Assembly (NCBI GenBank): GCA_016712345.1
Contig: JADJRH010000001.1
Coordinates: 62,001 to 126,000 of the forward strand
From: Polyangiaceae bacterium
Lineage (GTDB): Bacteria > Myxococcota_A > Polyangia > Polyangiales > Polyangiaceae
DNA: 64,000 nucleotides
Reading direction: 5' to 3'
In this document: positions 38,501 through 47,708 of the stretch, in pieces
Position numbering within the stretch: position 1 is the stretch's first letter
Layout of the letters: the number at the start of each line of letters is the position of its first letter
Notes under the pieces: model-generated
The model's database searches: none
Seen by the model: the letters and a program-made list of their open reading frames with translations, nothing else
What the model was told of the DNA's origin: nothing
Translations under genes and position numbers: made by a program

Positions 38501-39402
38501 TTGGACTCGTTGAGGCCGCCGCCGGCAAAGTTGATGACGTAGGTGCGGATTTTCCAGTTTTTGCCGCCGACGGTAACGCCGTTCGTGTAGAGGTCGGCCG
38601 CAATGGCGTTGGCTGAGCCGATGGCGTCGCAGGTTTCACCGCCGTCGGTGATGAAGATGATGTTGACGGGCCGGCAGGCGGTGCTGCCGTTGACGCCGGT
38701 ACCCGCGAGATCCTGCGTGGCGAGGGGCGTTGTGTACGTTACGGAGTTGTCTTGAGCGACCCACTGGCTGGCGAAATAGCTCTTGAGATCGCGCAACATG
38801 CCGTTGAGCGGCGTGAAGCCGTCGGCGAAAAGCTCCACGTTGGATGTACACACGTTGTCGACCCATGAGAGCAGCGTTGCCGTGTTGTCGGCGGGCGGCG
38901 GAACCTGCCAAAACGCGTCTTGAAGCATGGGAACTTGGATAAACGCGCCGCGGCGGTTGGCACCGGTGCCCGGACCGCAACCGGGATTGGTGAGGTTGTT
39001 TGGGTAATCGGAATACGTGCACGTTGTGTAACAGCCCGCACCGCAGCCGGTCTGTTTGCGTGGGAAGGTTGCCAAGCCGAAATGCACCTGGCCGGAGAAC
39101 GCGGTCACGGCGTTTTTCATCGCGCAACGAAGGTGCGCGATGCGGGTGGAGCCGTAGCCGCACGAGCTGTTGATCGCCGGGTTACCCACGGTTGAAGTCA
39201 TGGAGCCCGACGTGTCCGCCGCGAGCATGAAATACGGCTTTGACGAGGCCGGCCAGTCGGCGGGATTGTTGGAGAGGCACGACATCGGCTCGGCTTGCGC
39301 GGTGTTGGCGGTGAGCAAACCCGCACATGCGGCCGCGACACTCAAAGCTGCAAGCGCCGCTTTTTTCGCCAAGGATTTGGAGTTCATCTTGAAGGTACTC
39401 AT
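35554..39402 (-). CDS. Giant Cys-rich VWA surface protein with MopE repeats and MYXO-CTERM-like tail
   Basis: About 1282 residues from the ATG at 39402 (GGATCGGAG upstream). Signal peptide ending TANTAQA. The VWA domain begins near residue 47 with the MIDAS D-T-S-G-S and later FITDGGE. Then follow 11 copies of a CDGxDNDCDGxxDE unit (MopE-type, Cu/metal-binding in methanotrophs). A long Cys-rich region (CPAGKVCDPTT-like) and a Gly/Thr linker come before the end. The tail G-G-C-S-C, then a hydrophobic helix, then ARRRNRK resembles the MYXO-CTERM sorting signal for surface anchoring. Probably calcium- or metal-binding cell-surface adhesin. Confidence 0.88.
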   Translation of the reverse strand: MSTFKMNSKSLAKKAALAALSVAAACAGLLTANTAQAEPMSCLSNNPADWPASSKPYFMLAADTSGSMTSTVGNPAINSSCGYGSTRIAHLRCAMKNAVTAFSGQVHFGLATFPRKQTGCGAGCYTTCTYSDYPNNLTNPGCGPGTGANRRGAFIQVPMLQDAFWQVPPPADNTATLLSWVDNVCTSNVELFADGFTPLNGMLRDLKSYFASQWVAQDNSVTYTTPLATQDLAGTGVNGSTACRPVNIIFITDGGETCDAIGSANAIAADLYTNGVTVGGKNWKIRTYVINFAGGGLNESNQIAAAGGTGTSIQANDETALSIALSNIIAGAVQPESCDNVDNNCNGCTDEGFKHYCNVQQTCCSWMTTAQRNTCLSQYTATITAADPDGDLTKLPCTTVAQQADPASWLCYNPGESCDNVDNNCSSGVDEGVNKCGNPLHCPLTETCNGSDDDCDGVIDDGVCSGCVPSAEICDGCDNDCDGLIDEGIASVPCGQATPPNCQGTLVCAQKNNPGGQIGACVGGGFNQCSNNPQAEACDMIDNDCDGIIDDGVAPAECVPPGTPANLNYGPNSQCKKGTQACGSNQCVGFIGPSSEVCDGIDNDCDGVVDDNVFGVGLQCGLNQAPCTPGLTVCVNGTLVCQGGNPPQPEVCDGTDNNCNGQVDEAPLADGPAAGMNGCWNLPGNCCSFGGLEWCPPPGGSCTDVGSLLPPCNKGTLSCQGGAWTCVGSKGPGTETCDGADNDCDGSVDEDPLPQVGDVCGTDTGECQTGNLQCLAGVLDCVGDVPPSPEICDGLDNDCDTVNDNGIPVGGNCTPDYDPNLYPNPPVFPPCQPGTLQCDANGNTTCVGGLGPNPEVCDGIDNDCDGTIDEPGVAPNGIDGTANPADPTQLIGADCGDANSCGQGKYVCVNGVVVCQGSTPIEPETCDCEDNDCDGVVDNGMNLCSTGKDCVQSALGCQCAEPCGNGEIQCPGGQECVDGTVNGQPGKYCFPNPCPEDCAGKAVTDPGTGQVECAPSGTPAGADCIAPPVCVCKGLPGCHEPCFGVTCDSGLVCTAYGAKAGTCVTDNCYNVPCQGCDTACHSGSCVDNPCVPNPCAAGEVCKPSDDFTVYTCVGSCADVTCPGNQKCVDGKCADTCESCPAGKVCDPTTLMCVDNKCADGPLCSDGSCCDPVTGNCGDCPCAGVVCPEGQKCEADECVHDATGGTGGTGATGGTGGSTNTTTGAGGTGGSGTPKGGWGLATGGGGCSCRVADDNSSSRYGLGFAALAIALTVARRRNRKNAA

Positions 39403-39419
39403 GGCTCCGATCCCTCTCC

Positions 39420-42191
39420 TCACAGCGTTGGGTCTGAGGTGAAACAGCACCGGAAGCCGGTGTCGAAGAACTTGAACGTGGAAGCGACGGTGTAAAACGT
39501 GAAGTTACACGACGCCCCCGCTTCAGAGTCGGCGTTGAACGCGCCGCCCATGGTCTTGAAGTTGGCACCTTCAGACACGATTTCGCGAAGGTTGCCTGTT
39601 AGGTCGTAGAGCTTGCTGGTTGCGGCAACGTTGCCCTGCAATGCCGACCAATCGGCCCAGCAATTGGAGAGTGATGCCGATGCGGTGGGCAGCAAGCCGT
39701 CTTGATCACCGGCGAGGCCCGGGTTGAAGTCAAACGACAGACCCAAGTTACAGAATTTGGTGACGGGTACGCTGGTGGTGGCGCACGCGCTGCCGGCACC
39801 GCCGCGCGGGTTGTAGCCGTAGATGCACGCAGCATTGGGCTTACAGGCGGTTTGGAATTGCGCAACGGTACACATTGCACCGCCCATCTGCTGGCAGGTT
39901 TGCTGTACCTCGGCGGGGGTTACGTTGAACCACGGAATTTTGTTTGCCGCTGAACACGCGGGCGTCTTGTCGAGCGTCTCGCCTACGGGCGCGCTTGTCC
40001 AAAAGCCGTTTCCGTCGCCCGCCGATTGGTTGGTCGCGGACGGGCGGCTTGCTTCGTATGTGTACGTCCAGAGCGCCGCCGCCACCTTGGTCACCACCGG
40101 CTTTACGAAGTTTGCGGCGTTGGATCCCTTGGCATTGAACGTTTCATCCACCAGGCCGTCGCAGTCGTTGTCGACGCCGTCGCACGTTTCGGTGCAGCCG
40201 CCCGGCAACGTTGCGCAGTCGGCCTTCACCGCGGTGCACGAAACGGCGGTGGGACCGTTGCAAACGAACGTGCCCGTTGTTTTGCACGCGCCGTGACCGG
40301 GTGCGGGCAATCCGTCGTCGCTCGCGCAGGGTTTTCCAAAGTTGGACACGTTTTCGTTGAGTACACCGTCGCAGTCGTTGTCGAGCGTGTCGCAGATCTC
40401 ATCGTTGGCCGAACATCCGCCGGGGCACACACCCGCGGGGAACGAACACTGCCAATTGCCGTTCATGCAAGACACCGTCACGCCCGAGGTACACTCAGCG
40501 CTGACGGCCGACGGGCTCACACCGCAAACCTGCGTCGGCGACGGCGCGACAACTCCTTCGTCCACCTGTCCGTCGCAATCGTCGTCGGCTCCGTTGCACG
40601 CTTCCTGCTGCGAAACGAACGTGCATGCGTACTCACAACTGCCGTTGTTATCGAGATCGTAGTAGCCGTTTTCGCAGCCCAGGTTTTGGCACATGCCGTT
40701 GACGCACGAGACAATGGCGTGCACCGCACTCGCCTGGCAGTTGGTCGCGCAGTTTCCGCAGTGCGTGACGTCGCTCATGAAATTTGGCTGGTTGGTGAGC
40801 GCGCCGTCGCAGTTTGAATCGTCGCCGCACAAGTCGTTGGCGGCCGTCGGTCCGACAGACCCAACGCACACCACCTGACCGCCCTGACACGCTTTCATGC
40901 CTGCTTGGCAAGGCTGCGTTGCACCCATCGGAGCGGCCGGCGGCACGTTGCACGTTCCGACTGAATCGGCGGGCTGCATGTTGCCGGTCTTGTCGATGTT
41001 GCCGTCGCAGTCGTCGTCGACGCCGTTGCAAACTTCAGTGGTGGGCGCCACAGCGCCGAAGCATTGAACGGCGCCGTTGATGCAAACTTTGACGCCGAGC
41101 GAGCATGGGAAGATGGCGCTCACGCCACACGATCCGCCCGCATCGGAGGGGCTGTCATCGGCAACGCCGTCGCAGTCGTCGTCAATGCCGTTGCACGTTT
41201 CCGGTACTTGGTTCTCCACGATCACGTTGGCGCCGCTGCACAGCACTTGGCCGCCGGTGCACTCGGTGACTCCTTGATGCGCGGCCGTAGCGCACAAACC
41301 GTTTGGATCGCCGAAGCACATCACGCCGACGGTGTTGTCGGCCGAGAGATCATCGGCAGCATCGATCTCGCCGTCGCAGTCGTTGTCGAGGGCGTCGCAG
41401 ATTTCAACGCCGTTATTGGTTTTGGTGCACGGGTATTCACAACCGGTGGCGTACAAACCGTCGGCGTCAAACCAACCGTCGTCGCAGCTCAAGATCGAGC
41501 ACGCCGTGTTTGCCTCGGTGCACGCGCCGCCGCCGCTTTTTACGCAGTCGCCCGAGCCGTGAACAACGCTGCATGTGCGACCGCATTTGCCGCAGTTTTG
41601 CGGGTCGTTGCACAGGTCAACGTCTTCGTCTTTTACACCGTCGCAGTCATCGTCCTGCTTGTTGCAAACCGAGTCGTCGTTGGCTGTTTTTTGGCAGAAG
41701 TATTCACACGTGCCGTTGTTATCGAGATCAAAATAGTCCGTGGCGCACTCACCGCAGGTGCACTCACCGGGCACCATCCCCGGGTCGGGACTCGGCTCGC
41801 AGCCGACCGTTGAAGGCTTGCAGTTGAGCGCCACGTCGTAGCAATTGTTTTGGCACGTACCGCACGTCTTCACGGTCGTCAGTTCACCATCGGGAACGTC
41901 GTCGACCTTGCCGTTGCAGTCGTTGTCAAAGCCGTCGCAAACTTCAGCGCCGGAGGGTGTACACGGTCCCGTCCCCGTGCTCGCCCCGCTTCCGGTCGTG
42001 GTGCCGCCGGTGCCCCCGCAGTCAAAAAGGCACTCACCGCCGGTACCTCCGGTGCCTGATGTTGTTCCGGTGGTTGTTTCGTCGCCGCAGTCGATGAAGC
42101 AATACGCTTCGGTTTGACAACCGGACGCGGCAAACAAAAGCCCGCCCAGAATTGCGGCAACGTAGCCGATCTTCAAGGGACCGAGCGCCAT
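39420..42191 (-). CDS. MopE-repeat lipoprotein with C-terminal FGE-like domain
   Basis: About 923 residues. AGGAGG 8 bp before the ATG at 42191 decides the start; earlier ATG at 42251 is rejected. The leader ends A-A-S-G-C. A Thr/Gly linker follows, then about eight MopE-type units (e.g. CDGVDNDCDGLVDE). The last 230 residues hold a divergent SUMF1/FGE-like domain: VTPAEVQQTCQQMGGAMCTVAQF, LYDLTGNLREIV and DTGFRCC. It sits 17 bp before the VWA gene in the same operon, so both probably build one surface structure. The metal ligand role of the repeats is inferred from the family. Confidence 0.85.
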   Translation of the reverse strand: MALGPLKIGYVAAILGGLLFAASGCQTEAYCFIDCGDETTTGTTSGTGGTGGECLFDCGGTGGTTTGSGASTGTGPCTPSGAEVCDGFDNDCNGKVDDVPDGELTTVKTCGTCQNNCYDVALNCKPSTVGCEPSPDPGMVPGECTCGECATDYFDLDNNGTCEYFCQKTANDDSVCNKQDDDCDGVKDEDVDLCNDPQNCGKCGRTCSVVHGSGDCVKSGGGACTEANTACSILSCDDGWFDADGLYATGCEYPCTKTNNGVEICDALDNDCDGEIDAADDLSADNTVGVMCFGDPNGLCATAAHQGVTECTGGQVLCSGANVIVENQVPETCNGIDDDCDGVADDSPSDAGGSCGVSAIFPCSLGVKVCINGAVQCFGAVAPTTEVCNGVDDDCDGNIDKTGNMQPADSVGTCNVPPAAPMGATQPCQAGMKACQGGQVVCVGSVGPTAANDLCGDDSNCDGALTNQPNFMSDVTHCGNCATNCQASAVHAIVSCVNGMCQNLGCENGYYDLDNNGSCEYACTFVSQQEACNGADDDCDGQVDEGVVAPSPTQVCGVSPSAVSAECTSGVTVSCMNGNWQCSFPAGVCPGGCSANDEICDTLDNDCDGVLNENVSNFGKPCASDDGLPAPGHGACKTTGTFVCNGPTAVSCTAVKADCATLPGGCTETCDGVDNDCDGLVDETFNAKGSNAANFVKPVVTKVAAALWTYTYEASRPSATNQSAGDGNGFWTSAPVGETLDKTPACSAANKIPWFNVTPAEVQQTCQQMGGAMCTVAQFQTACKPNAACIYGYNPRGGAGSACATTSVPVTKFCNLGLSFDFNPGLAGDQDGLLPTASASLSNCWADWSALQGNVAATSKLYDLTGNLREIVSEGANFKTMGGAFNADSEAGASCNFTFYTVASTFKFFDTGFRCCFTSDPTL

Positions 42192-42589
42192 TGATGAAAC
42201 CTCCTGCGCCGACAAATCATTCGCCCGCGCGGGCGAGGGCGAACAACACATTTTGCTGCGACATGCGGCTTACGTGTTGTCCAAGCAGAGACGCCGACAG
42301 CGGGACAGCTGGGGCGCCTAAAAAGAAGGCTAAGAAATAAAGACTTCCTTCCACTCAATAATGGCATCGAGCGGAGCGGTGCTTCAACTGCGAAGAGCGC
42401 GTTTTGAGTGATGCATGAAAGCCTCAATGCGCCTTTTTTTCACGGCCGCCGATCATTTGAATCCGCGTCCCAATGACGGCGCGGAAACGAACCGAAAGGG
42501 AGCGAGGAACCCGCGTTGTTTGCGCACGTTCGACACCCATCCGCTTTTGCGTGTCCTTCGGCACAGCGCTGCGATAGACACACCCGCCC
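42192..42589. promoter_or_regulatory. Divergent intergenic region, lipoprotein / WYL regulator
   Basis: 398 bp between divergent starts. It should hold promoters for both genes. I see A-rich stretches near 42320-42345 but no clear -35/-10 pair. No gene seen. Confidence 0.4.
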
Positions 42590-43945
42590 ATGGCGCGTGA
42601 AAAGCTCCCCGCCGTGAAAGCGAAGCCGGCCAAACCCACGGCCGCGGCCACTCCTGCTCACACGGCCCCCCCGGCGGCGCGACAGCCTCCCGCGCCCTCG
42701 GTGTCGTCCGCGAGCCCGCCTCGGCCGCCTCAAACACCAGGCGCGCGACCGCCGGCGGTGCCGGTCGCTTCCACTGCGGCCCGTCCCCCGTCGGCGTTCG
42801 CACCAAGGCCGGCTGCCATTCCCCCTGCGCGCGGCTCGGCACCCACCCGTCCAGTTGGGCCCGGAGTCCCCTTTCCGTCCTCGCCGCCTCCGCGTGCAAC
42901 CTCTCAATTCCCCGTGGCACCGGGCAAAGCTCGCGGCCGACCGCGCGGCCCGTTCACGCAGCATCGCCGCCTCGACGCGCTCCGAGCGCTCCTACAACGC
43001 CACCCCAAAGGCCTCACCATTTACGAACTCGCGCGTGAACTCGACGTAACGCCGCGAAGCATGCGCCGCTACCTCGCAGAAGTGCGACGCGAAATGGAGG
43101 TCACGCCGTCGTCCACGCGCCCAGGTGGTGAACGCGTTTGGCGCCTCGCCCCGGGTGAACTTGGTCGCCGGGTAGAAGTTCGGCGCACGCAGGCGTACGC
43201 ACTCCTCGCCGCGCAGCGCCTTTTCGAGCCCATGAAAGGCTCCACGCTCTACGAAGAAATCGACATGGTCGCGCAAAAGCTCCTCGGAGTTGCGCGCCGC
43301 CCCGGTCGAGGCCCCAACGCGGGCGTGGCCGATGCGCGCCTCGAAGAGCGCTTCTTGTACCTTCCGTTTGCGCCCAAAGATTATTCGTCCCGCACCGAAG
43401 AACTCGACGCCCTCTTTCAAGCCGTTGCCGATCTTCGCCCCCTCAAATGTCGCTACCGCCGCGCCAAAGACGGCCGCGAAGAGCGCATCACCATTCACCC
43501 GTACGCAATGGTTCTCTACAAAGACTCCATCTATTGCGTGGGCCTACACGTTGGCCGGGGTGAAGTGCGCACCTTCCTCCTCGACCGCATGCGCGACGCC
43601 GAGTGCGCCACCATCGAGCGATTTTCGCTCCCCGATGACTTCTCCATCGAAGACCATTTTCAAGGCCAATTCGGCATCTTTCGCGGCGGTGAGCCCAAGC
43701 GCGTCGTTGTCGATTTCGACGCGCGCGTTGCTGAATATGTCCGCACGCGACGCGTACACCCTTCGCAGGAACTTTCGCCGCTTCCGAGCGGCGGCGTACG
43801 CCTCTCCATGGCCATTGGTGACCTCACAGAAGTCGGCACCTGGATCTTGGGATTTGGTGAAACCGCCCACGTCGTGGAGCCCGAAGAACTGCGCGAACGC
43901 ATCAAAAAAGAACTCGCCGGCGCCCTGGCGCAATACGATTCGTAG
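42590..43945 (+). CDS. WYL-domain transcriptional regulator
   Basis: 451 residues. The first 120 are a low-complexity Pro/Ala/Arg region. An HTH follows (about 125-180: GLTIYELARELDVTPRSMRRYL). The WYL domain (about 270-350) has LDALFQAVADLRPLKCRYRRAKDGREE, IHPYAMVLYKDSIYCVGLH and LDRMRDAE, and a WCX-like C-terminal part follows. WYL regulators often sense nucleic acids or nucleotides and control defence or DNA-damage genes. No defence genes lie beside it. The exact start is uncertain because the N-terminus is disordered. Confidence 0.88.
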   Translation: MAREKLPAVKAKPAKPTAAATPAHTAPPAARQPPAPSVSSASPPRPPQTPGARPPAVPVASTAARPPSAFAPRPAAIPPARGSAPTRPVGPGVPFPSSPPPRATSQFPVAPGKARGRPRGPFTQHRRLDALRALLQRHPKGLTIYELARELDVTPRSMRRYLAEVRREMEVTPSSTRPGGERVWRLAPGELGRRVEVRRTQAYALLAAQRLFEPMKGSTLYEEIDMVAQKLLGVARRPGRGPNAGVADARLEERFLYLPFAPKDYSSRTEELDALFQAVADLRPLKCRYRRAKDGREERITIHPYAMVLYKDSIYCVGLHVGRGEVRTFLLDRMRDAECATIERFSLPDDFSIEDHFQGQFGIFRGGEPKRVVVDFDARVAEYVRTRRVHPSQELSPLPSGGVRLSMAIGDLTEVGTWILGFGETAHVVEPEELRERIKKELAGALAQYDS

Positions 43946-43949
43946 CGCC

Positions 43950-44090
43950 GTTGCGTACACACGCCTCAGCACGCCGCGGCGTACACACACGCAGGCAGCC
44001 GGCTGCGTACACACGTCGGCACGGGCCGCCGCCCGGTCAACTCACCCAGGGCGAAACGTCTGATCCGGGCGTCACCTCGTGCGTACACAT
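43950..44090. repeat. GCGTACACACG cluster between convergent genes
   Basis: The 158-bp gap contains four copies of GCGTACACA(C/T) (about 43953, 43980, 44006, 44081). It has the same words as the arrays at 24.1 kb and 32.5 kb. No terminator stem with a T-run was found. Confidence 0.55.
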
Positions 44091-44103
44091 CGCAATTGCG
44101 TAC

Positions 44104-45649
44104 TCATGACCCCATGTGAAACGCGCGTTCAAACCCCGTTTCCAAATCGGTGATCGTTACCTTCACAAGCCCGTGCGCCGTCACGCTGTACTTCTCTTGA
44201 ATCAGCGGCCCTTCTCGAACGAGCCTTCGCACAGGCACTTCACCAAGCCGCATTCCCTCAAATCGCAATGCCGGATCAAACGGAAACAACACATCGTCGT
44301 ACGCCGTAATGTCCCCAATGGGTACACCTCGCTCATCCAGCGCCGCGCACTCCACAAACCTGTACCGCCCAACGTTATGCGCCGCACGGTACACACGCCC
44401 AATCACCTGCCGCCCTTCGCCCTGCGTTGGAATGCGCTCTTCCCGATCAAAAATCGGATCGAACACCACATCTTCACCGCCCCGTCCCTCGCGAAACACC
44501 CCAAAGTGCCGCGAGAGCCGATCGGATATTTCAAACCCCGCTTCTTCATCCGCCGCGATCGCAAGCCCAATGGCAATTGCCCCCGACGGATACGGCGACC
44601 TGTGTACACGTCGCCCAAATCGATCCCCTCAGCACCCGCGGCACCACGGGCAGCGCGCTCGCACCGCCCACAACGTAAATGCCCGCGATCTCCGTCATCG
44701 CTTCGTCCACGTTTTCGTCAAGCTTCGCCATCACCGGCTGCATCGCCACAATTGTCCGCTCCACAAGCGGAGTCGCCGCGTCGTAAAAGTCCTGCACAGC
44801 GATCGTCACTTCAGGCTCCGGCGCATCCGCCCCTATCGCCGCCTCCAAATCGATCGCGATCCGCCGCGAGTTCGGATTCAACCGCTCCTTCGCTTCACGA
44901 CATTGATCGAGAAGCAACTCCCGCGCGTGCCTCGACAAATCTTTTCGTTCGAGATTCACCGCCGAAAGCACCACATCGGCGAGCACCGCATCAAAATCGT
45001 CGCCCCCCAAGTGATTGAGCCCCGCTGTTGCCACCGCATCGTGATGCCGGCCAGAAAGGTGAACCAGCGACGCATCAAATGTCCCGCCGCCCAAGTCGTA
45101 CACAACAATGTGCTCGCGCTTCGACGTGATCGTCCGATGATGCCGATGGGTGTATTCAAACCCCGCCGCCGACGGTTCGTTCAACATCCCAATCACTTCA
45201 AACCCCGCCCGCCGAAACGTATCCAGCGTCACAAACCGCTGCGCACCGTGCGCATTGGCAGGGGTTGCCACCACCGCGATCAACCGCTCGTCCGACCCCG
45301 CCGCCGGCCGATTCGACCGATACAAAATCGCTTCGCGCAGGGACGCCAAAAATCGCGAAATCAACTCTGTGACAGCGATCTCAATCCCCCCCACGTGAAC
45401 AAGCGCATCCGACGCGCGCGGCCGAGCCAGCAGCCGCTTAAACGATCGCGCCAAATGCCAGCCGTGCTCCGCCGCCAAATGCAACGCATCCAGCCCAAAG
45501 CGCAGCTCGCCTTTGTGCTCGGCGACCACCGACGGAAAAAAATCCACCGTGTCGCCTGCGTCGTCAAAAAACGACAAAACAGGGTAATTACCGCGGTCGC
45601 AGCAAGCGACAACGGTGCGGGTTGTCCCGAAGTCGATGCCCAGGCGCAC
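44104..45649 (-). pseudogene. Hsp70/DnaK-like ATPase, frameshifted near 44625
   Basis: Starts MRLGIDFGTTRTVVACC (phosphate-1). VYDLGGGTFDASLV is phosphate-2 and YVVGGASALPVVPRVL the adenosine motif. After this the frame changes to a spurious tail that stops at 44546. Removing one base from the CCCC run at 44625-44628 restores V-L-R-D-R-F-G-R-R-V-H-R and then AIAIGLAIAADEEAG, on to a natural stop at 44104 (about 515 residues). So either a real 1-base insertion, a sequencing error in a homopolymer, or less likely programmed slippage. It lies 10 bp after the sheath gene and is probably in one operon. Hsp70-type ATPases occur in some Myxococcota secretion clusters. Confidence 0.85.
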
Positions 45650-45659
45650 CCGAAAGGTT

Positions 45660-47579
45660 TTAGCCCAGCGGGATTTCGAGGGACAACTCTTCGAGCGTTA
45701 CACTCAAGAACCGGCGCGGACGAATGGTCACCGCCACCGCCGTTCCATGCTCGCCGGAGTGCGCTCTCGCCGCAATCTCCACATTGCGAGCCGCTCCGTC
45801 GTTAAACAGCTCCTTGAGAGCGCCTTCCACCACCGGACCCACCTCGCCCGGATCTGCCGTCGCCGGCAACCGCGAACACAGCGTCCTCAAAAACTGAGCA
45901 ATCCGCGCCACGAACAACTGATCACCCAGCGCCACCCGCTCGTACCGAATTTCAGGCTCCTGCGTGGCCGAGTCATACGTCCGCTTCGGCGGCGGAACGT
46001 ACGCCGTCGGCGCCGAAAAAATCTGAACCTCGTCCGTATTCGGTGCCGAAGCCAGCGCCAAGATCCCCATCTTTCCAAGGTCTTTTTGCGATTCCGTCGA
46101 AATGTACACACGCGTCGGAATTGCCACTCCCTCCGCGCTTTCCGTCACCGCAAACTCTTGGTGCACCGGCAAATTCCCCAGCGTGCCCGCTTTGGGCCCA
46201 ATGATCCGACACGGCCAACCCGTGTCTTTAAAGCTCGCAACCGCCAGCGCACCCAGCGCATAAATCGGTGATGTCCACACAAAACCCCCTTCATCCGAAG
46301 GGATTTCGCTCACCACAGCTTCGCGCACGCGCGACGTTGTTTTGTCGTACGGCGCCCGCGCCAAAAACTCATTGATCGCAAACACCACCCAACGCATCTC
46401 GCGTTTTGCCGCCTGCGCACGCCACGCCACTTGGTGCTTCGCTTCAAACAAACCCATCTTGTAATCGAGCCGCTCCACATCCCCGAGGCTCTGAACGCCC
46501 AACAGCCCATTCGACGCCGCCATCACCACCGGCACCGAATACCCTTCCGCAACCTCCGCAATGCCGTGCGCCCGCGCCAACGAAGCCGCACTTCCATCCA
46601 CAACCACATCCACAAGCGCAAACGACACCGGCGGCTCCGCCGAAGCATTCGCCTTGATCGCCCGCTCCAACGCCGCCGCCGCGTGCTGAGGTTTTGTGCT
46701 CACCACATCAATGCGTACACCTGGAATCGACAGCGCCCGATCCGCCAAAAACTTCAGCCCGCGCCACGCCTCCTCCAAACGCCGCACTTCGGGATGCTGC
46801 AAAATCGCGCCGAGCTGCGTACCAATCGCACGCTCCACACGCGAGAGCGCCTCGGTGGGACGCACCCCACCCGCCGTCGACCGCCCCGCTTTTGCCACCG
46901 CCGAAATCAACTCCGTAAACCTCGACGGCGCCTCCGTGGGTACACGCACCGGCGGAGCCTGCGGCTCAATTGGAGCCGACGGTGCCGACACACCGCTCCC
47001 GCCCACATCCACCATGTCCAAAATCGAATCCACCGTCGCCGACACATCCGGCGCAGCCTGCGGAGCCTGCACGGCCGCCGCCGGAGCGGGCCCACCCGAC
47101 TGCGGAACGAGTCCCAAAATCTCGCGCCCAAAAGGTGATCCACCCCACAACCGCTGCAACTCAATCAACGCTGCATCGCGATTGACAGACCCATCGCGCA
47201 GCCGCTCGAGCACCAACTTCCCATCGAGCAACGACCTCAAGAGCGGCACCTCGGAACACAAACCGTCCGGCCGCAAACTCTTAAAACTCGTCAGCGAGAT
47301 CTCCACCCGCACCACTCGCCCCTCGGCAAGGACACTTGGCACTTCCACCGAAATCCGCGGCCGAATCCGCCCAAACAACTCATCAAAATGCTGCGGCTCC
47401 AACCGAAGTGTACCCTCGGGAGCACTCGCCCCCGCGTTGTACTCATCGTGCGGAACAAGGTCGCCCACCACCACGACCCGCAATGGCAACATCGGCCCAA
47501 CTTCAGCCGCATCCGGCGCGTCTTCACCGACGTTGAAGCCGATGTTCCCCTTGATCCAGCCCTTTTTCGTCTCCGCCAT
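45660..47579 (-). CDS. TssB-TssC-like fused contractile sheath protein (type VI secretion-like)
   Basis: 639 residues. The N-terminal part (about 1-165; LPLRVVVVGDLVPHDEY, RPRISVEVPSVLAEGRVV) resembles TssB/VipA. An Ala/Pro linker (about 165-220) leads to a TssC/VipB-like region with HPEVRRLEEAWRGLKFL, FALVDVVVDG, KMGLFEAKHQVAWRAQA, FAINEFLARAPYD and a C-terminal RIAQFLRTLCSRL. The two sheath subunits are normally separate proteins that intertwine. The next gene is Hsp70-like, but no TssK, TssM, Hcp, VgrG or ClpV lies in the window. It may be part of a non-canonical contractile system. Confidence 0.8.
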   Translation of the reverse strand: MAETKKGWIKGNIGFNVGEDAPDAAEVGPMLPLRVVVVGDLVPHDEYNAGASAPEGTLRLEPQHFDELFGRIRPRISVEVPSVLAEGRVVRVEISLTSFKSLRPDGLCSEVPLLRSLLDGKLVLERLRDGSVNRDAALIELQRLWGGSPFGREILGLVPQSGGPAPAAAVQAPQAAPDVSATVDSILDMVDVGGSGVSAPSAPIEPQAPPVRVPTEAPSRFTELISAVAKAGRSTAGGVRPTEALSRVERAIGTQLGAILQHPEVRRLEEAWRGLKFLADRALSIPGVRIDVVSTKPQHAAAALERAIKANASAEPPVSFALVDVVVDGSAASLARAHGIAEVAEGYSVPVVMAASNGLLGVQSLGDVERLDYKMGLFEAKHQVAWRAQAAKREMRWVVFAINEFLARAPYDKTTSRVREAVVSEIPSDEGGFVWTSPIYALGALAVASFKDTGWPCRIIGPKAGTLGNLPVHQEFAVTESAEGVAIPTRVYISTESQKDLGKMGILALASAPNTDEVQIFSAPTAYVPPPKRTYDSATQEPEIRYERVALGDQLFVARIAQFLRTLCSRLPATADPGEVGPVVEGALKELFNDGAARNVEIAARAHSGEHGTAVAVTIRPRRFLSVTLEELSLEIPLG

Positions 47580-47708
47580 GGCGCGGCAGGATAGTACAGC
47601 CGCCCCCCGCGTGAACCTTCAATTTCCCTGCCCCACCCCGGTCGCGCATTCGCGCGCCCGCCCGCCCCAAGCGGCTCGCTCGTGGCCTGTGCGCGTCTCG
47701 CGCTGAAC

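Noticed and set aside
44309..45805. 498-codon plus-strand frame opposite the Hsp70-like gene
   Set aside because: Very Arg/Pro/His-rich antisense translation with no domain.
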